Assembly: GCF_005233845.1 (NCBI RefSeq)
Contig: NZ_SZQL01000014.1
Coordinates: 62,001 to 126,000, forward strand
Length of the DNA stretch: 64,000 bases
Reading direction: 5' to 3'
Origin: Ilyomonas limi
GTDB lineage: Bacteria; Bacteroidota; Bacteroidia; Chitinophagales; Chitinophagaceae
Shown here: piece by piece, positions 55,677 through 64,000 of the stretch
Numbering within the stretch: position 1 is the first letter of the stretch
How the letters are laid out: each line of letters starts with the position of its first letter
The notes under the pieces: model-generated
What the model was told of the DNA's origin: nothing
Databases searched by the model: none
Seen by the model: the letters and a program-made list of their open reading frames with translations, nothing else
Position numbers and translations under genes: made by a program

Positions 55677-56695
55677 GATGTTTGCAGTTTTAAATGAACA
55701 GCATAAAAATCAGGTTCATTCTCAATTTGTAAATCATACCTGTTTTCGTACAAGAGCTTCAACCTGCGTTGTACATTCTTTAATCCTATACCATCACCAT
55801 CATGTGCCACGTAATTGTTGCTTTTTGTATTAATAACATGAAATAACATATACCCATTTTGCTGGTGCAGTTGCACTTGTATGGTGTTGTCTTTATCGGC
55901 GTAATTGGATACATGCTTAAAAGCATTTTCTACAAAAGCAATGAGCAGTAGAGGTGCTATAGAAAAATGCTGCACATCGGCACCTGTTTCAAATTGAATA
56001 TTATAGTTTTTCTTCCTGCGCAAACGCTGCAGATCAATGTAACTTTTTAAGTATTCAATTTCTTTTTCAATAGCTATCTCTTGTTCATTGCATTCATACA
56101 ATTGATAACGCAACAACTCAGAAAATTTTTGCAGTGATTCCCGCGCTTCCATGTTTTTTTTATCAATCTGAAAATAAATAGTATTAATAGAATTAAACAA
56201 GAAGTGCGGGTTGATTTGTGCTTTCAGATATTGCAGTTCTGTTTCTAATTGCTCTACCTGTATTTTTTGCAATAGCTGTTGTTGCTTATACCAGTTTTTG
56301 CTTAATGCTAATGCTAATGTGAATGATAAATAAAACAATGCAATGGAAAAATTATAGAAGGTATTATAAAAAAGAGACTGCTTTTGCAAGTCGCCCAGAA
56401 CATATCCATACAGCCATGTATCATATATGTTTTGAAATATGGTATAAAACAGCAAACAACTTACAACCGATAACGCATACAATGCGTATTTGCCTCTTTT
56501 GAAATATTGTGGAAAGCAATAGTACACATTGCTGTAGCAAATAAGCATCAGCAAACCATTACGAACAACAATATTTAGACAGTATTGAAACAAGCCTGCT
56601 GTGCTTATCAGGTGGGCTGTTACTGATGCATAAAAGCTAATGGTAACACACCAGAATACCAGATGGTCCAGCTTGTATTTCCAGAAGAAGCGCAT
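55673..56695 (-). CDS. LytS-type sensor histidine kinase
   Basis: 340 aa from the ATG at 56695; the frame is open to 56833 but without protein character. Four membrane segments in the first about 130 residues, then the histidine-kinase domain: phospho-His in AQINPHFLFNSINTIY, SELLRYQLYE, IAPLLLIAFVENAFKH (N-box) and GDGIGLKNVQRRL (G-box). Signals to the coupled LytTR regulator. Confidence 0.94.
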   Translation of the reverse strand: MRFFWKYKLDHLVFWCVTISFYASVTAHLISTAGLFQYCLNIVVRNGLLMLICYSNVYYCFPQYFKRGKYALYALSVVSCLLFYTIFQNIYDTWLYGYVLGDLQKQSLFYNTFYNFSIALFYLSFTLALALSKNWYKQQQLLQKIQVEQLETELQYLKAQINPHFLFNSINTIYFQIDKKNMEARESLQKFSELLRYQLYECNEQEIAIEKEIEYLKSYIDLQRLRRKKNYNIQFETGADVQHFSIAPLLLIAFVENAFKHVSNYADKDNTIQVQLHQQNGYMLFHVINTKSNNYVAHDGDGIGLKNVQRRLKLLYENRYDLQIENEPDFYAVHLKLQTS

Positions 56696-56907
56696 AATTA
56701 AATGTAGTAAACAAAACACTTTAACATTTGGTGTTTTATACCAAATGCAGGTTTTGCATGATGAAATGTAAAGCCCTATAAAGTTAGCAAAGAGGCTAAT
56801 GCAAAACATCAAGTAGTAAGTGCAGTTCGTCAAACGGATTATGTATTGCTTGCAGCCTGTTTTTACTTTGTTATCGCAATTATTTATTCACCATAAAATA
56901 GTAAGTT

Positions 56908-57468
56908 ATGAAATACCTATCTGTAAAAAAATCGCTTATCAAGGCTTGCCTGTTTGTTTTTATTGCCTGTACGGCATTCATGAGTTCGGCTAAAGCCGGA
57001 CTGGATTATTACAAGATTTTTTTGGGCAAAAAACTTATTTATGAGCGGTATATCAATAAGCCTTTGAGCCTGGAAAGCCTGCCCATCAGTGCCGCAGATG
57101 CTAATGAAACGTTGACCATTTATTATTATCAATGCCAGGCACCTAATAAAACCGGTAGTAACAGAAGTATTGTTTTAAAAGATGATAAAGGTAATATGGT
57201 AAAACAATGGAGTTTTGCAAACGTGCAAAGCAACAGTGCCGGTATGGCAATACCTGTAAAAGAATTGTTGCAGTTACAAAAAGCAAATAAGAGCCACGCA
57301 CTTGCTTTGTACTATACCGCCGAAGGACGTACCGGAGGTGAAAAGCTGGCATCTATACAGGCTGCTCCAAAAGATGTTTCCTACCTTGATAAGCAGGTTG
57401 ATGAATATAATTCGCAGATGGTCTGGCACTTCTTTACATTGCTATTCAGAAATCTTGCAGTTGTTTAG
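56908..57468 (+). CDS. Hypothetical secreted protein
   Basis: 186 aa. Signal peptide (CLFVFIACTAFMSSAKA), followed by YYKIFLGKKLIYERYINKPL, ANETLTIYYYQCQAPNKTGS and HALALYYTAEGRTGGEKLAS. Divergent from the LytS gene, so possibly a target of it. No family recognised. A 22-bp hairpin follows. Confidence 0.6.
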   Translation: MKYLSVKKSLIKACLFVFIACTAFMSSAKAGLDYYKIFLGKKLIYERYINKPLSLESLPISAADANETLTIYYYQCQAPNKTGSNRSIVLKDDKGNMVKQWSFANVQSNSAGMAIPVKELLQLQKANKSHALALYYTAEGRTGGEKLASIQAAPKDVSYLDKQVDEYNSQMVWHFFTLLFRNLAVV

Positions 57469-57480
57469 TTGGGTTATAAG

Positions 57481-57526
57481 CTCAAATTCAAAAGCCCGGA
57501 AGTTCTTCCGGGCTTTTGAATTTGAG
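57481..57526. terminator. Long hairpin terminator
   Basis: Perfect 22-bp stem (57481-57502 with 57505-57526) and a two-base loop. Confidence 0.92.
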
Positions 57527-57733
57527 AAAAGCAAGTGATAGTAAAGAAGTCAGCCATACTTTCTTTATTAACCCAGTCCAATCTATTAAATAAAAACCTG
57601 CTTTAAACGTGCAGTTAATAAACCGTACTGCTGATAATTATTATTGTATTGGTTTATCGAAATTCTTAGCTATCTGTACAGTTTCGTTGTTTAAAAGTTT
57701 AAAACAGCTTTATAGTTAAATTAAGAAAAGCCA

Positions 57734-58501
57734 TTATTTATTTAAATATAAAATTATTTCTGTCAGAAAGTTTTCATTTACATCTTCATCTCTGTGCTGC
57801 TTAAAATAGGCATCTGCTTTATCTTTATCGGCATCATCCAAAGCGGCTATTATAGCCTTTCGTTTTAAACTAACTTGCTTATAGGCCTTACCACCAGGTA
57901 TTATTATATAATACTGGTTATCCTCTTTATATTCATCGTACATATTACCCGACTGGGAAATGCCATCATTGCGAAAATTAGCCTTTATAAAAGTGGTGCC
58001 CACCAGCTTATACAAGCTGTATTTATCCGTGCTTTTAATAAGTGACAGGTACACCTTTGTTGGGTCAATTACTGGTACATGCTCAAAGCTGTATGTTTTA
58101 TTATAGTAAACCAATACAAACGATTGCAAATTATCAGGAGCAATGGTGAGTATGTCCACTTTATTTTGTGTTGCCAGCAAGTTACCATTGGTCTTATCAA
58201 AGTTGTAGGCAAATGAGTCGCTATTAACGGTACTGCCCTGTGCGGTTGTAACCCTGCCTTTTACCCACGTGTCGAACAAAAAGCGTTTACCCTGCGTATT
58301 TTCCAAATTATTAAAACCGTTTACTGCACCATTGCCGTTGTTATTACCCACATTTTTTAGAGCGCTTTTAGATATAAACTGGCTAAAGTTTCCAAAGGCA
58401 GAACTCATTGAAGGAGGTGCAGATAACTGTGCATTGACTGCAATACACAGTACAGCTAAAAGCAAAGCAACAGCGCATATTCTTTTAACTGCTATTATCA
58501 T
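57734..58501 (-). CDS. Hypothetical secreted protein
   Basis: 255 aa. Signal peptide (AVALLLAVLCIAVNAQ), Asn/Gly-rich linker, then a domain with KRFLFDTWVKGRVTTAQGST, YNFDKTNGNLLATQNK and QYYIIIPGGKAYKQVSLKRK. Resembles uncharacterised Bacteroidota exported proteins. Confidence 0.6.
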   Translation of the reverse strand: MIIAVKRICAVALLLAVLCIAVNAQLSAPPSMSSAFGNFSQFISKSALKNVGNNNGNGAVNGFNNLENTQGKRFLFDTWVKGRVTTAQGSTVNSDSFAYNFDKTNGNLLATQNKVDILTIAPDNLQSFVLVYYNKTYSFEHVPVIDPTKVYLSLIKSTDKYSLYKLVGTTFIKANFRNDGISQSGNMYDEYKEDNQYYIIIPGGKAYKQVSLKRKAIIAALDDADKDKADAYFKQHRDEDVNENFLTEIILYLNK

Positions 58502-58520
58502 TACTTTTATTTATTTTTCT

Positions 58521-59402
58521 TTACAGGCAAATTTCTGCCGGCAAATACTTTGCAATTAACGCTTCGTAATAAGGCTTTAACTCGCTTACCACCGGCGGCT
58601 TCGGACTTTTTGAGTATAAATCATACGGATTAAACTTATTCACCCATTCAAACATTTCACGGTCGTGGTCATCCATCAAATGCTCGTAGGCATGCTCGCG
58701 GTGTTGCGAATAAAAAGAGTGATAGCGTATCATGTACAGCGCCGGCTCGGGCAGGTAGTCTTTCACAATGTGGTACAAATATTCATCGTGCCCCCAACTC
58801 ATGTGCACGTTTTTTAGTCCGCAGCCATGCTCATATACGCCATATTTAGTGTTGTAGCGTTCATCGTACGTGTCGGGGTTTGCAGCAAAATATTCAGGAT
58901 ACACAATTTTGTCGGAGTGTGCGCAACCCACCGGAAATGTATCGCCTACCACTGCCCATTGTGGCTCGCCAAAGAGGCACAATACTTTACCCATATCATG
59001 TATGAAACCGGTGAGTATAAACCAGTCGGGATGCCCGTCTGCCCGTATGGCTTCTGCTGTTTGCAGCAGGTGCTGTAGCTGGTCAAGCTCAATATCGGGG
59101 TCACTGTCATCCACCAGTGTGTTCAAAAACTCCATTGCTTCCCACACTTTTAATTTTTTGCGGTTAAACTGCAAAAACTCTTTCTTTTTTTCCAGCACAA
59201 AATCGTATGTCTGGTATTTATGATTCAGCCGGTAAAATTCCCGCACAGTATCTCTTTCCGGATTGTCGTAGTTGCGGTACGCTTCCTTTGTTTTAGCCGG
59301 GTAGGTGTGCTCAGGATAACGTGTAAGCACATCTTCTTCCCATTGCTCAATGCTTTGTAATGGATTGATTTGCTCTTGTGTAAAAGGCATAGCAGCGCTC
59401 AT
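58521..59402 (-). CDS. Inositol oxygenase
   Basis: 293 aa, HD-fold di-iron enzyme. Motifs: [33 protein letters not shown] (HD pair), [50 protein letters not shown]. Converts myo-inositol to glucuronate with oxygen. Length and motifs match the eukaryotic enzyme. No inositol uptake genes are adjacent. Confidence 0.95.
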   Translation of the reverse strand: MSAAMPFTQEQINPLQSIEQWEEDVLTRYPEHTYPAKTKEAYRNYDNPERDTVREFYRLNHKYQTYDFVLEKKKEFLQFNRKKLKVWEAMEFLNTLVDDSDPDIELDQLQHLLQTAEAIRADGHPDWFILTGFIHDMGKVLCLFGEPQWAVVGDTFPVGCAHSDKIVYPEYFAANPDTYDERYNTKYGVYEHGCGLKNVHMSWGHDEYLYHIVKDYLPEPALYMIRYHSFYSQHREHAYEHLMDDHDREMFEWVNKFNPYDLYSKSPKPPVVSELKPYYEALIAKYLPAEICL

Positions 59403-59670
59403 AATTCATTATTTTTTGGAGTTGTAAATATACTTTTTTAAAAGTAGCAATTTTCTTAAAATTCAGTTTTCTATAGCTGTAGCTAATAGGAATGCCGTAA
59501 AATACACTTTTCTTCTGTATTCCGCATTTACCAACATTCTACTTTGTACTTTAAATAGTAAACCCTAAACGTGTAAATTGTACTCACTCTTCAATGTTTT
59601 TTTAAACAGTCTTTAATTTCTATTTAGGCATTTTTCTAAGCTATGCGGTTATCTTGCAGTCTCATCCAAT
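59403..59670. other. Gene-free stretch between divergent genes
   Basis: 268 bases, AT-rich; TTATCTTG at about 59649-59656 may be the promoter element of the kinase gene that starts at 59671. Confidence 0.4.
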
Positions 59671-61770
59671 ATGGCAACTAAACTCTTTTTGGTAATAGTG
59701 GTAGTGGTAGGCAGCATGCTTGCTGGTTGCCAGGGACGTGTAACTACTAGCCCGGAGCAGAATGTTTTTTACAACATCACGCATCAGGCAGAGACTTTTG
59801 GCTTTACCGAAGAAACATTTAATCAACTGCAGGCTATTTTCAGCCAACATACATCACACGATTTTAAGAGTACTTTTTACTATTATAACTATGGCTGCGG
59901 GTATTATCACACCAAAAAACTAGATGAGCAAACTGCCCTGAAGTATGCCGATAGCATGTTGCTGCTGGTGCAAGACAAAGCAAATACGAAAACCGATCAG
60001 GCGGAGATAGCTATAGCCAACTTATCGGAAGGTGATATATTGTTTGCCCTGAAACGGTACAACGAAGCCTGGGATTATTATTACAATGGCAAGCTGGCTG
60101 CTGAAAAAAGCGGCGACCAATATACGCTAAGCGAGTACAGTTACAGACTGGGCATGGCAACGTACAAAAAAGAACAGTACGATGCCGCCGCGAGGTATTT
60201 TGTAGATGCCTTTGAGCAGGCAGGACACCGCAACAACAGCTTCTCCGATTTTTATCGCCGGCAGGAAGTATTGGACAATGCTGCACTAAGCTATCTGCAT
60301 AGCGGCAAAGCAGATAGTGCTATATGGTACTGTAATAAAGGGCTGCGTTATATAGCAGATAATGAAGGTAAACATACAGCCGATAAAAAAGAGTTGATAC
60401 AAGCTGCTTATGGCGTGCTGTATGGTACTATGGGGCGTGCTTACCTGCAATTGCACGATACTACAGGAGCAGGGGTGCTGCAACAAAGCATCGCCATTAA
60501 CGGGCTGCCCGGCCGGGAGAACGGAGATGCGCTGCAATTGCAAGCATGCCTGGCGCAGTATTATTTAGATACCACTTTCTCTCTGCAATTACCCCGGGGC
60601 CATAAGATGCTGATGGCTATACAGCGAGGACTGGATACCCTGCACAGCGCAGATGTGGCTATCCGGTGGAATGAGCTGATGAGCCGTTATTATGCTTTGC
60701 AGGGCAACAAAGCGGAAGCTTATACTTATCTCACCCGTTACAATACGCTGCATGATGAGCAGATAGCTGCCAATAAGGCCCTTGCGGAAACCAATATTAA
60801 TAGTCGCCTTAAAATGATGCAGGACCGCTATGAAATGAGCTTGCTGAAAGCCAATAATCAACTCAAAACTATTTACCTGCAGATTGCTATTTTACTGTGT
60901 GTGCTCACTGGCGCTATCCTTTTTTTGATAGTGCGCAACTGGAAAAAGGAGAAAGAAAATAGCCATACCCTTGCTGCACTCAACAAGCAAATACAGCAGC
61001 AAACGATGCAATTGGAAGTTACCGTAAAACAGCTTGACCAGCAGATAAAAGCAAAAGACTATATACTGCGTGTAATAGCGCACGACCTGCGCAATCCTAT
61101 ATCTGCCATCAGTACGCTTACACGCATAGTAAGCGAAGAGTATGAAAATGAGGAAGATAATAAAGAGTTTTTAGAAATGGCGCAATCTGCCTGCAAAGAT
61201 TCGCTGGCAATGATAGACAGCATTATGCAGCTATCGCAGCAGAACCAGCCAGATACGCTTAAATGGTGCGTATTCGATATAAACAAAAGTGTATTGGATT
61301 GTGTGGAATTACTGCGCTGTAAAGCTGAAGAAAAACGGCAGGAAATTGTGCTGCATACTGCCAAAACACCGCAATATACACTTGGCGATGCCGACAAGAT
61401 AAACCGTGTGGTGAATAACCTGGTGATGAATGCCATTAAGTTCAGCTTTCCAAACAGCACCATTGATGTGTATATAAAAGACAAAAAAGATAAGGTGGAA
61501 ATCGAAGTGAGAGATCAGGGTATTGGCATACCAGCCGATATGCAGGCTAAAGTATTTGATGTGTTTACCGAAGCTAAACGCAAAGGCACATCCAAAGAAG
61601 CTACCTTTGGTTTGGGCTTATCTATTTGCAAACAATTGGTAGAAGCACACGATGGTAAGATATGGCTCGAAAGTAAGGAAGGTTTGGGGTCCGCTTTTTA
61701 TGTGCAACTGCATAAGCATTCATTATCGCCATCGCAATCCGAGCCGGAACTTAAAGCAGAAGCAGTATAA
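59671..61770 (+). CDS. TPR-domain sensor histidine kinase, lipoprotein-like start
   Basis: 699 aa. N-terminal lipobox (VGSMLAGCQG), then TPR-like repeats to about 390 (NEAWDYYYNGKLAAEKSGDQ, YDAAARYFVDAFEQAG), one membrane segment (LQIAILLCVLTGAILFLIV) and a coiled coil. Kinase domain: H-box RVIAHDLRNPISAISTLTRI, N-box NLVMNAIKFSFPN, G-boxes DQGIGIPADM and GLGLSICKQLVEAH. Probably reads a periplasmic signal; no regulator adjacent. Confidence 0.93.
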   Translation: MATKLFLVIVVVVGSMLAGCQGRVTTSPEQNVFYNITHQAETFGFTEETFNQLQAIFSQHTSHDFKSTFYYYNYGCGYYHTKKLDEQTALKYADSMLLLVQDKANTKTDQAEIAIANLSEGDILFALKRYNEAWDYYYNGKLAAEKSGDQYTLSEYSYRLGMATYKKEQYDAAARYFVDAFEQAGHRNNSFSDFYRRQEVLDNAALSYLHSGKADSAIWYCNKGLRYIADNEGKHTADKKELIQAAYGVLYGTMGRAYLQLHDTTGAGVLQQSIAINGLPGRENGDALQLQACLAQYYLDTTFSLQLPRGHKMLMAIQRGLDTLHSADVAIRWNELMSRYYALQGNKAEAYTYLTRYNTLHDEQIAANKALAETNINSRLKMMQDRYEMSLLKANNQLKTIYLQIAILLCVLTGAILFLIVRNWKKEKENSHTLAALNKQIQQQTMQLEVTVKQLDQQIKAKDYILRVIAHDLRNPISAISTLTRIVSEEYENEEDNKEFLEMAQSACKDSLAMIDSIMQLSQQNQPDTLKWCVFDINKSVLDCVELLRCKAEEKRQEIVLHTAKTPQYTLGDADKINRVVNNLVMNAIKFSFPNSTIDVYIKDKKDKVEIEVRDQGIGIPADMQAKVFDVFTEAKRKGTSKEATFGLGLSICKQLVEAHDGKIWLESKEGLGSAFYVQLHKHSLSPSQSEPELKAEAV

Positions 61771-61866
61771 GGATTGAAGAGATAAGGAACAAGTGACAAG
61801 TTTAGTGTCTAAAGTTGGCGTTATGATAGTGTGCCATTTTTGATGTTAGCAGTAAAACTATTTAAG

Positions 61867-61890
61867 AAAACACCTTACGGTGTTTTTCTT
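61867..61890 (+). terminator. Intrinsic terminator
   Basis: AAAACACC / GGTGTTTT stem with loop TTAC, then CTTTTTTT. Confidence 0.88.
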
Positions 61891-62197
61891 TTTTTGGGTA
61901 TAAGCAGCAGATAATAATGCCATTCAAATTGAGTTGTGCGGATTAATAAGATTACGCAGCTAATTTACCTCCACTGATTAACCGAACTATCTACGTTGAA
62001 ATAGTTTAATTAGGCTTGGTTGCCTCGTACCCACCAACTGGTAGAATTTTTAACCTTTTATGCGGGTACATGAGTTAAACCGCAAAGGAGCTAAGGCATA
62101 AAGTAGTACAAAGAAGGTCTTAAACTTCCGCCTTAAAGCAATTAGATTATCATCTTCTTCAATCTGATTAATCATCTAAATCCCACAAAATCCCGTT
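61891..62197. other. Gene-free stretch
   Basis: 307 bases between convergent genes; nothing recognised. Confidence 0.5.
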
Positions 62198-63541
62198 TCA
62201 GACAACCTGCCTTGCTTTTATTTCCAGATAACGGTTGATAGTATTAGCGGTGAGTTTTTGCGGTGCGGTAAGCAATGCCATAATGCCGTGCTTTTGCAGT
62301 TCTTTTACCATTTGCTTTTTTTCTAAGGCAAACTTATTAGCAATGGCTTTGTTATATACCTCCTCCAGCGTTACAGCGGGTTGTTGCTGTAGTTCAAATA
62401 ATTCTGTATTCTCAAAAAATACAACCAATAAAGCATGATGTCCAGCTAACTGTTTTAAAAAGGGGAGCTGCCTTTCCAAACCATACATGCTTTCAAAATT
62501 GGTGAACAATATCAGCAAACTTCGCTGTTTGATGCGATATCGAACCGTTGTGTACAATGCTTCAAAATCAGCATCGGTAAAGCTTGTTTGCTGGCGGTAC
62601 AAGGTTTCTAAGAGTAAAGAAATTTGCGTACTTTTTTTATCTGCCGGCACATATTGGTCTATATGTTTACTAAAAGTGAGCAAGCCTGCTTTGTCTTGTT
62701 TAAGCAATACAATATTGCTCAATACCAGCGTGGCATTAATGGCATAGTCCAACAATGTCATGCCTTCAAAAGGCATTTTCATTGTACGCCCTTTATCAAT
62801 GAGGCAAACAATCTGCTGGCTACGCTCATCCATAAATGTGTTCATCATCAGACTGTTTTTACGTGCCGTAGCCTGCCAGTTGATATTGCGGTAATCATCG
62901 CCCGCCACATAATCTCTTATCTGTTCAAACTCCAGGCTCTGGCCTATTTTACGCAACGGTCTCGAACCGCCTTCCTGCAATTGGTTGGTTACAGCCAATA
63001 ACTGATAGCGCCGCATTTGCATAAAAGAAGGATATACGGCTACTGTTTGGGGTGCACCTGTCTTAATATGCCGCACAAGCATACCCAGCGGACTGTACAC
63101 TAAAAGGTTGATGATGCCAAACCCGTATTCGCCACGTTCCAGTGGTTTTAAAGTGTACTCAATTAACACTGTATTATTGCCATCAATTGTAAGTGTACGC
63201 TGCCAGTTGCGCTCCTGAAACTGCACCGGCAACTCATCAATTACTATAAGCCGCAACTTATAATTGCGGTGATTGGTAATGTGCAACGCTACTTTATTTT
63301 CATCTCCGTTGCTAAAGCGCTCGCTGCATTGCCGTGTAGCTGTTAGTGTTTTTTTACCGGCAAATGATATAATAAAATCTATAACAACCAACATTGCTAA
63401 ACATAGTGCAGCGATGTATCCTATTTCTACCAGCGGTGGAAAAAAGTAGGCAACACAAAACAGCGCAATAATGCAGGCTGCAGTGATATAAAACAGCCTG
63501 CTGAAGTAAAAAGAAATGCTATAAAGTAGTTGTTTAAGCAT
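62198..63541 (-). CDS. DUF58 domain protein
   Basis: 447 aa. Two N-terminal membrane segments, then the DUF58 domain: EFEQIRDYVAGDDYRNINWQ, ATARKNSLMMNTFMDERSQQ, IVCLIDKGRTM (MIDAS-like). DUF58 proteins pair with MoxR AAA ATPases, and such a gene lies directly upstream on this strand. Function in Bacteroidota: probably complex assembly or stress, aerotolerance-like operons. Confidence 0.92.
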   Translation of the reverse strand: MLKQLLYSISFYFSRLFYITAACIIALFCVAYFFPPLVEIGYIAALCLAMLVVIDFIISFAGKKTLTATRQCSERFSNGDENKVALHITNHRNYKLRLIVIDELPVQFQERNWQRTLTIDGNNTVLIEYTLKPLERGEYGFGIINLLVYSPLGMLVRHIKTGAPQTVAVYPSFMQMRRYQLLAVTNQLQEGGSRPLRKIGQSLEFEQIRDYVAGDDYRNINWQATARKNSLMMNTFMDERSQQIVCLIDKGRTMKMPFEGMTLLDYAINATLVLSNIVLLKQDKAGLLTFSKHIDQYVPADKKSTQISLLLETLYRQQTSFTDADFEALYTTVRYRIKQRSLLILFTNFESMYGLERQLPFLKQLAGHHALLVVFFENTELFELQQQPAVTLEEVYNKAIANKFALEKKQMVKELQKHGIMALLTAPQKLTANTINRYLEIKARQVV

Positions 63542-63665
63542 AATTTATTAAACTACAAGAGACAAGATTCAAGAGAAATATAAGAAAGGTAGCAGCTCAT
63601 TTCCTCACAGATGAATTTGGAGGTTATATTTTTATCTCGTGCCTTTAACCTTGTCTCCTGCTCCT

Positions 63666-64000
63666 TTACCTTGGTATTTCAATACTATGTACAATTCTTT
63701 GTATCACTTCATCTTCTTTGGTGCCTTCCATTTCTTTTTCGGGCGTGAGAATGATGCGGTGGCGAAGCACTGGTGCTGCTACGTTTATGATATCATCCGG
63801 TATTACAAAATCGCGCCCGCTCATGGCCGCAAAGGCTTTTGCTGCATTCAATATAGCTAAAGAAGCACGCGGCGAAGCGCCTAAATACACCGATTTATCT
63901 GTACGTGTGGCTACCGTTATTTTAGCAATAAATTGCAATAGTTTTTCCTCTACCACAATTTGCTTAATCAACTGCCTTAGCCTTAATATCTCCTCACCAC
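63666..64000 (-). CDS. MoxR-family AAA ATPase, C-terminal part, cut by window edge
   Basis: The frame is open to the window end; about 111 residues are visible. They show EEILRLRQLIKQIVVEEKLL, IAKITVATRTD, LGASPRASLAILNAAKAFAA and VIPDDIINVAAPVLRHRIIL, the C-terminal lid of MoxR ATPases (the R of LGASPRAS is the sensor 2 Arg). The Walker motifs lie outside. Operon with the DUF58 gene, 124 bases apart. Confidence 0.93.
   Translation of the reverse strand, partial: GEEILRLRQLIKQIVVEEKLLQFIAKITVATRTDKSVYLGASPRASLAILNAAKAFAAMSGRDFVIPDDIINVAAPVLRHRIILTPEKEMEGTKEDEVIQRIVHSIEIPR

Overview
The window looks like a chromosome segment of a member of the Bacteroidota, most likely a Chitinophagaceae-type bacterium. 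The evidence is moderate GC, many Bacteroidota-style lipoproteins, a T9SS sorting domain, LytS/LytTR signalling, promoters of the TTTG / TAnnTTTG kind with few Shine-Dalgarno sites, and typical families such as DNRLRE lipoproteins and RRM proteins with glycine-rich tails. The species cannot be named from the sequence.

Left accessory region (1-17100). A decayed IS110 transposase and a MazE/MazF pair precede a 45-repeat CRISPR array (1488-4427). The repeat ends in ATTGAAAC on the minus strand, so the array is read leftwards from a leader at about 4428-4637, beside cas2 and cas1. Upstream on the minus strand come remnants of two toxin-antitoxin loci around cas4, a small kinase-like gene, and a tight block cas6-cas5-cas3-cas8-cas7, so this is a type I (probably I-B) system with an unusual gene order. 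The gap between cas7 and the kinase-like gene is filled by a second, three-repeat mini-array with diverged repeats and two 36-nt spacers. Two spacers of the main array target the same protein segment in two diverged relatives: nearly all their differences are synonymous. A divergent two-gene module (DUF6934-like plus a 52-aa protein), a fragment of a second cas6, and hypothetical genes complete the region.

Middle region (17100-33000). Present are a GH2 beta-galactosidase, a pterin pair (PTPS-like and folE), comB, an M48 peptidase, and an RNA-repair-like neighbourhood: a promoter-driven small transcript, a tRNA with a GAA anticodon but a divergent body, a basic 248-aa protein, and the RNA ligase RtcB. 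The dTDP-rhamnose genes rfbB, rfbC and rfbA follow.

Right region (33000-64000). These are largely chromosomal genes: a secreted metallopeptidase, two RRM proteins, a cold-shock protein, a fatty acid desaturase, a FabH-like enzyme, a DEAD-box helicase, an RsbQ-like hydrolase coupled to a PAS histidine kinase, a pair of DNRLRE lipoproteins, a NIPSNAP protein, a LytS/LytTR two-component pair, inositol oxygenase, a TPR histidine kinase, and a DUF58/MoxR pair that runs off the right edge. Long perfect hairpins separate many transcription units. All assignments come from reading motifs by eye; no database search was run.
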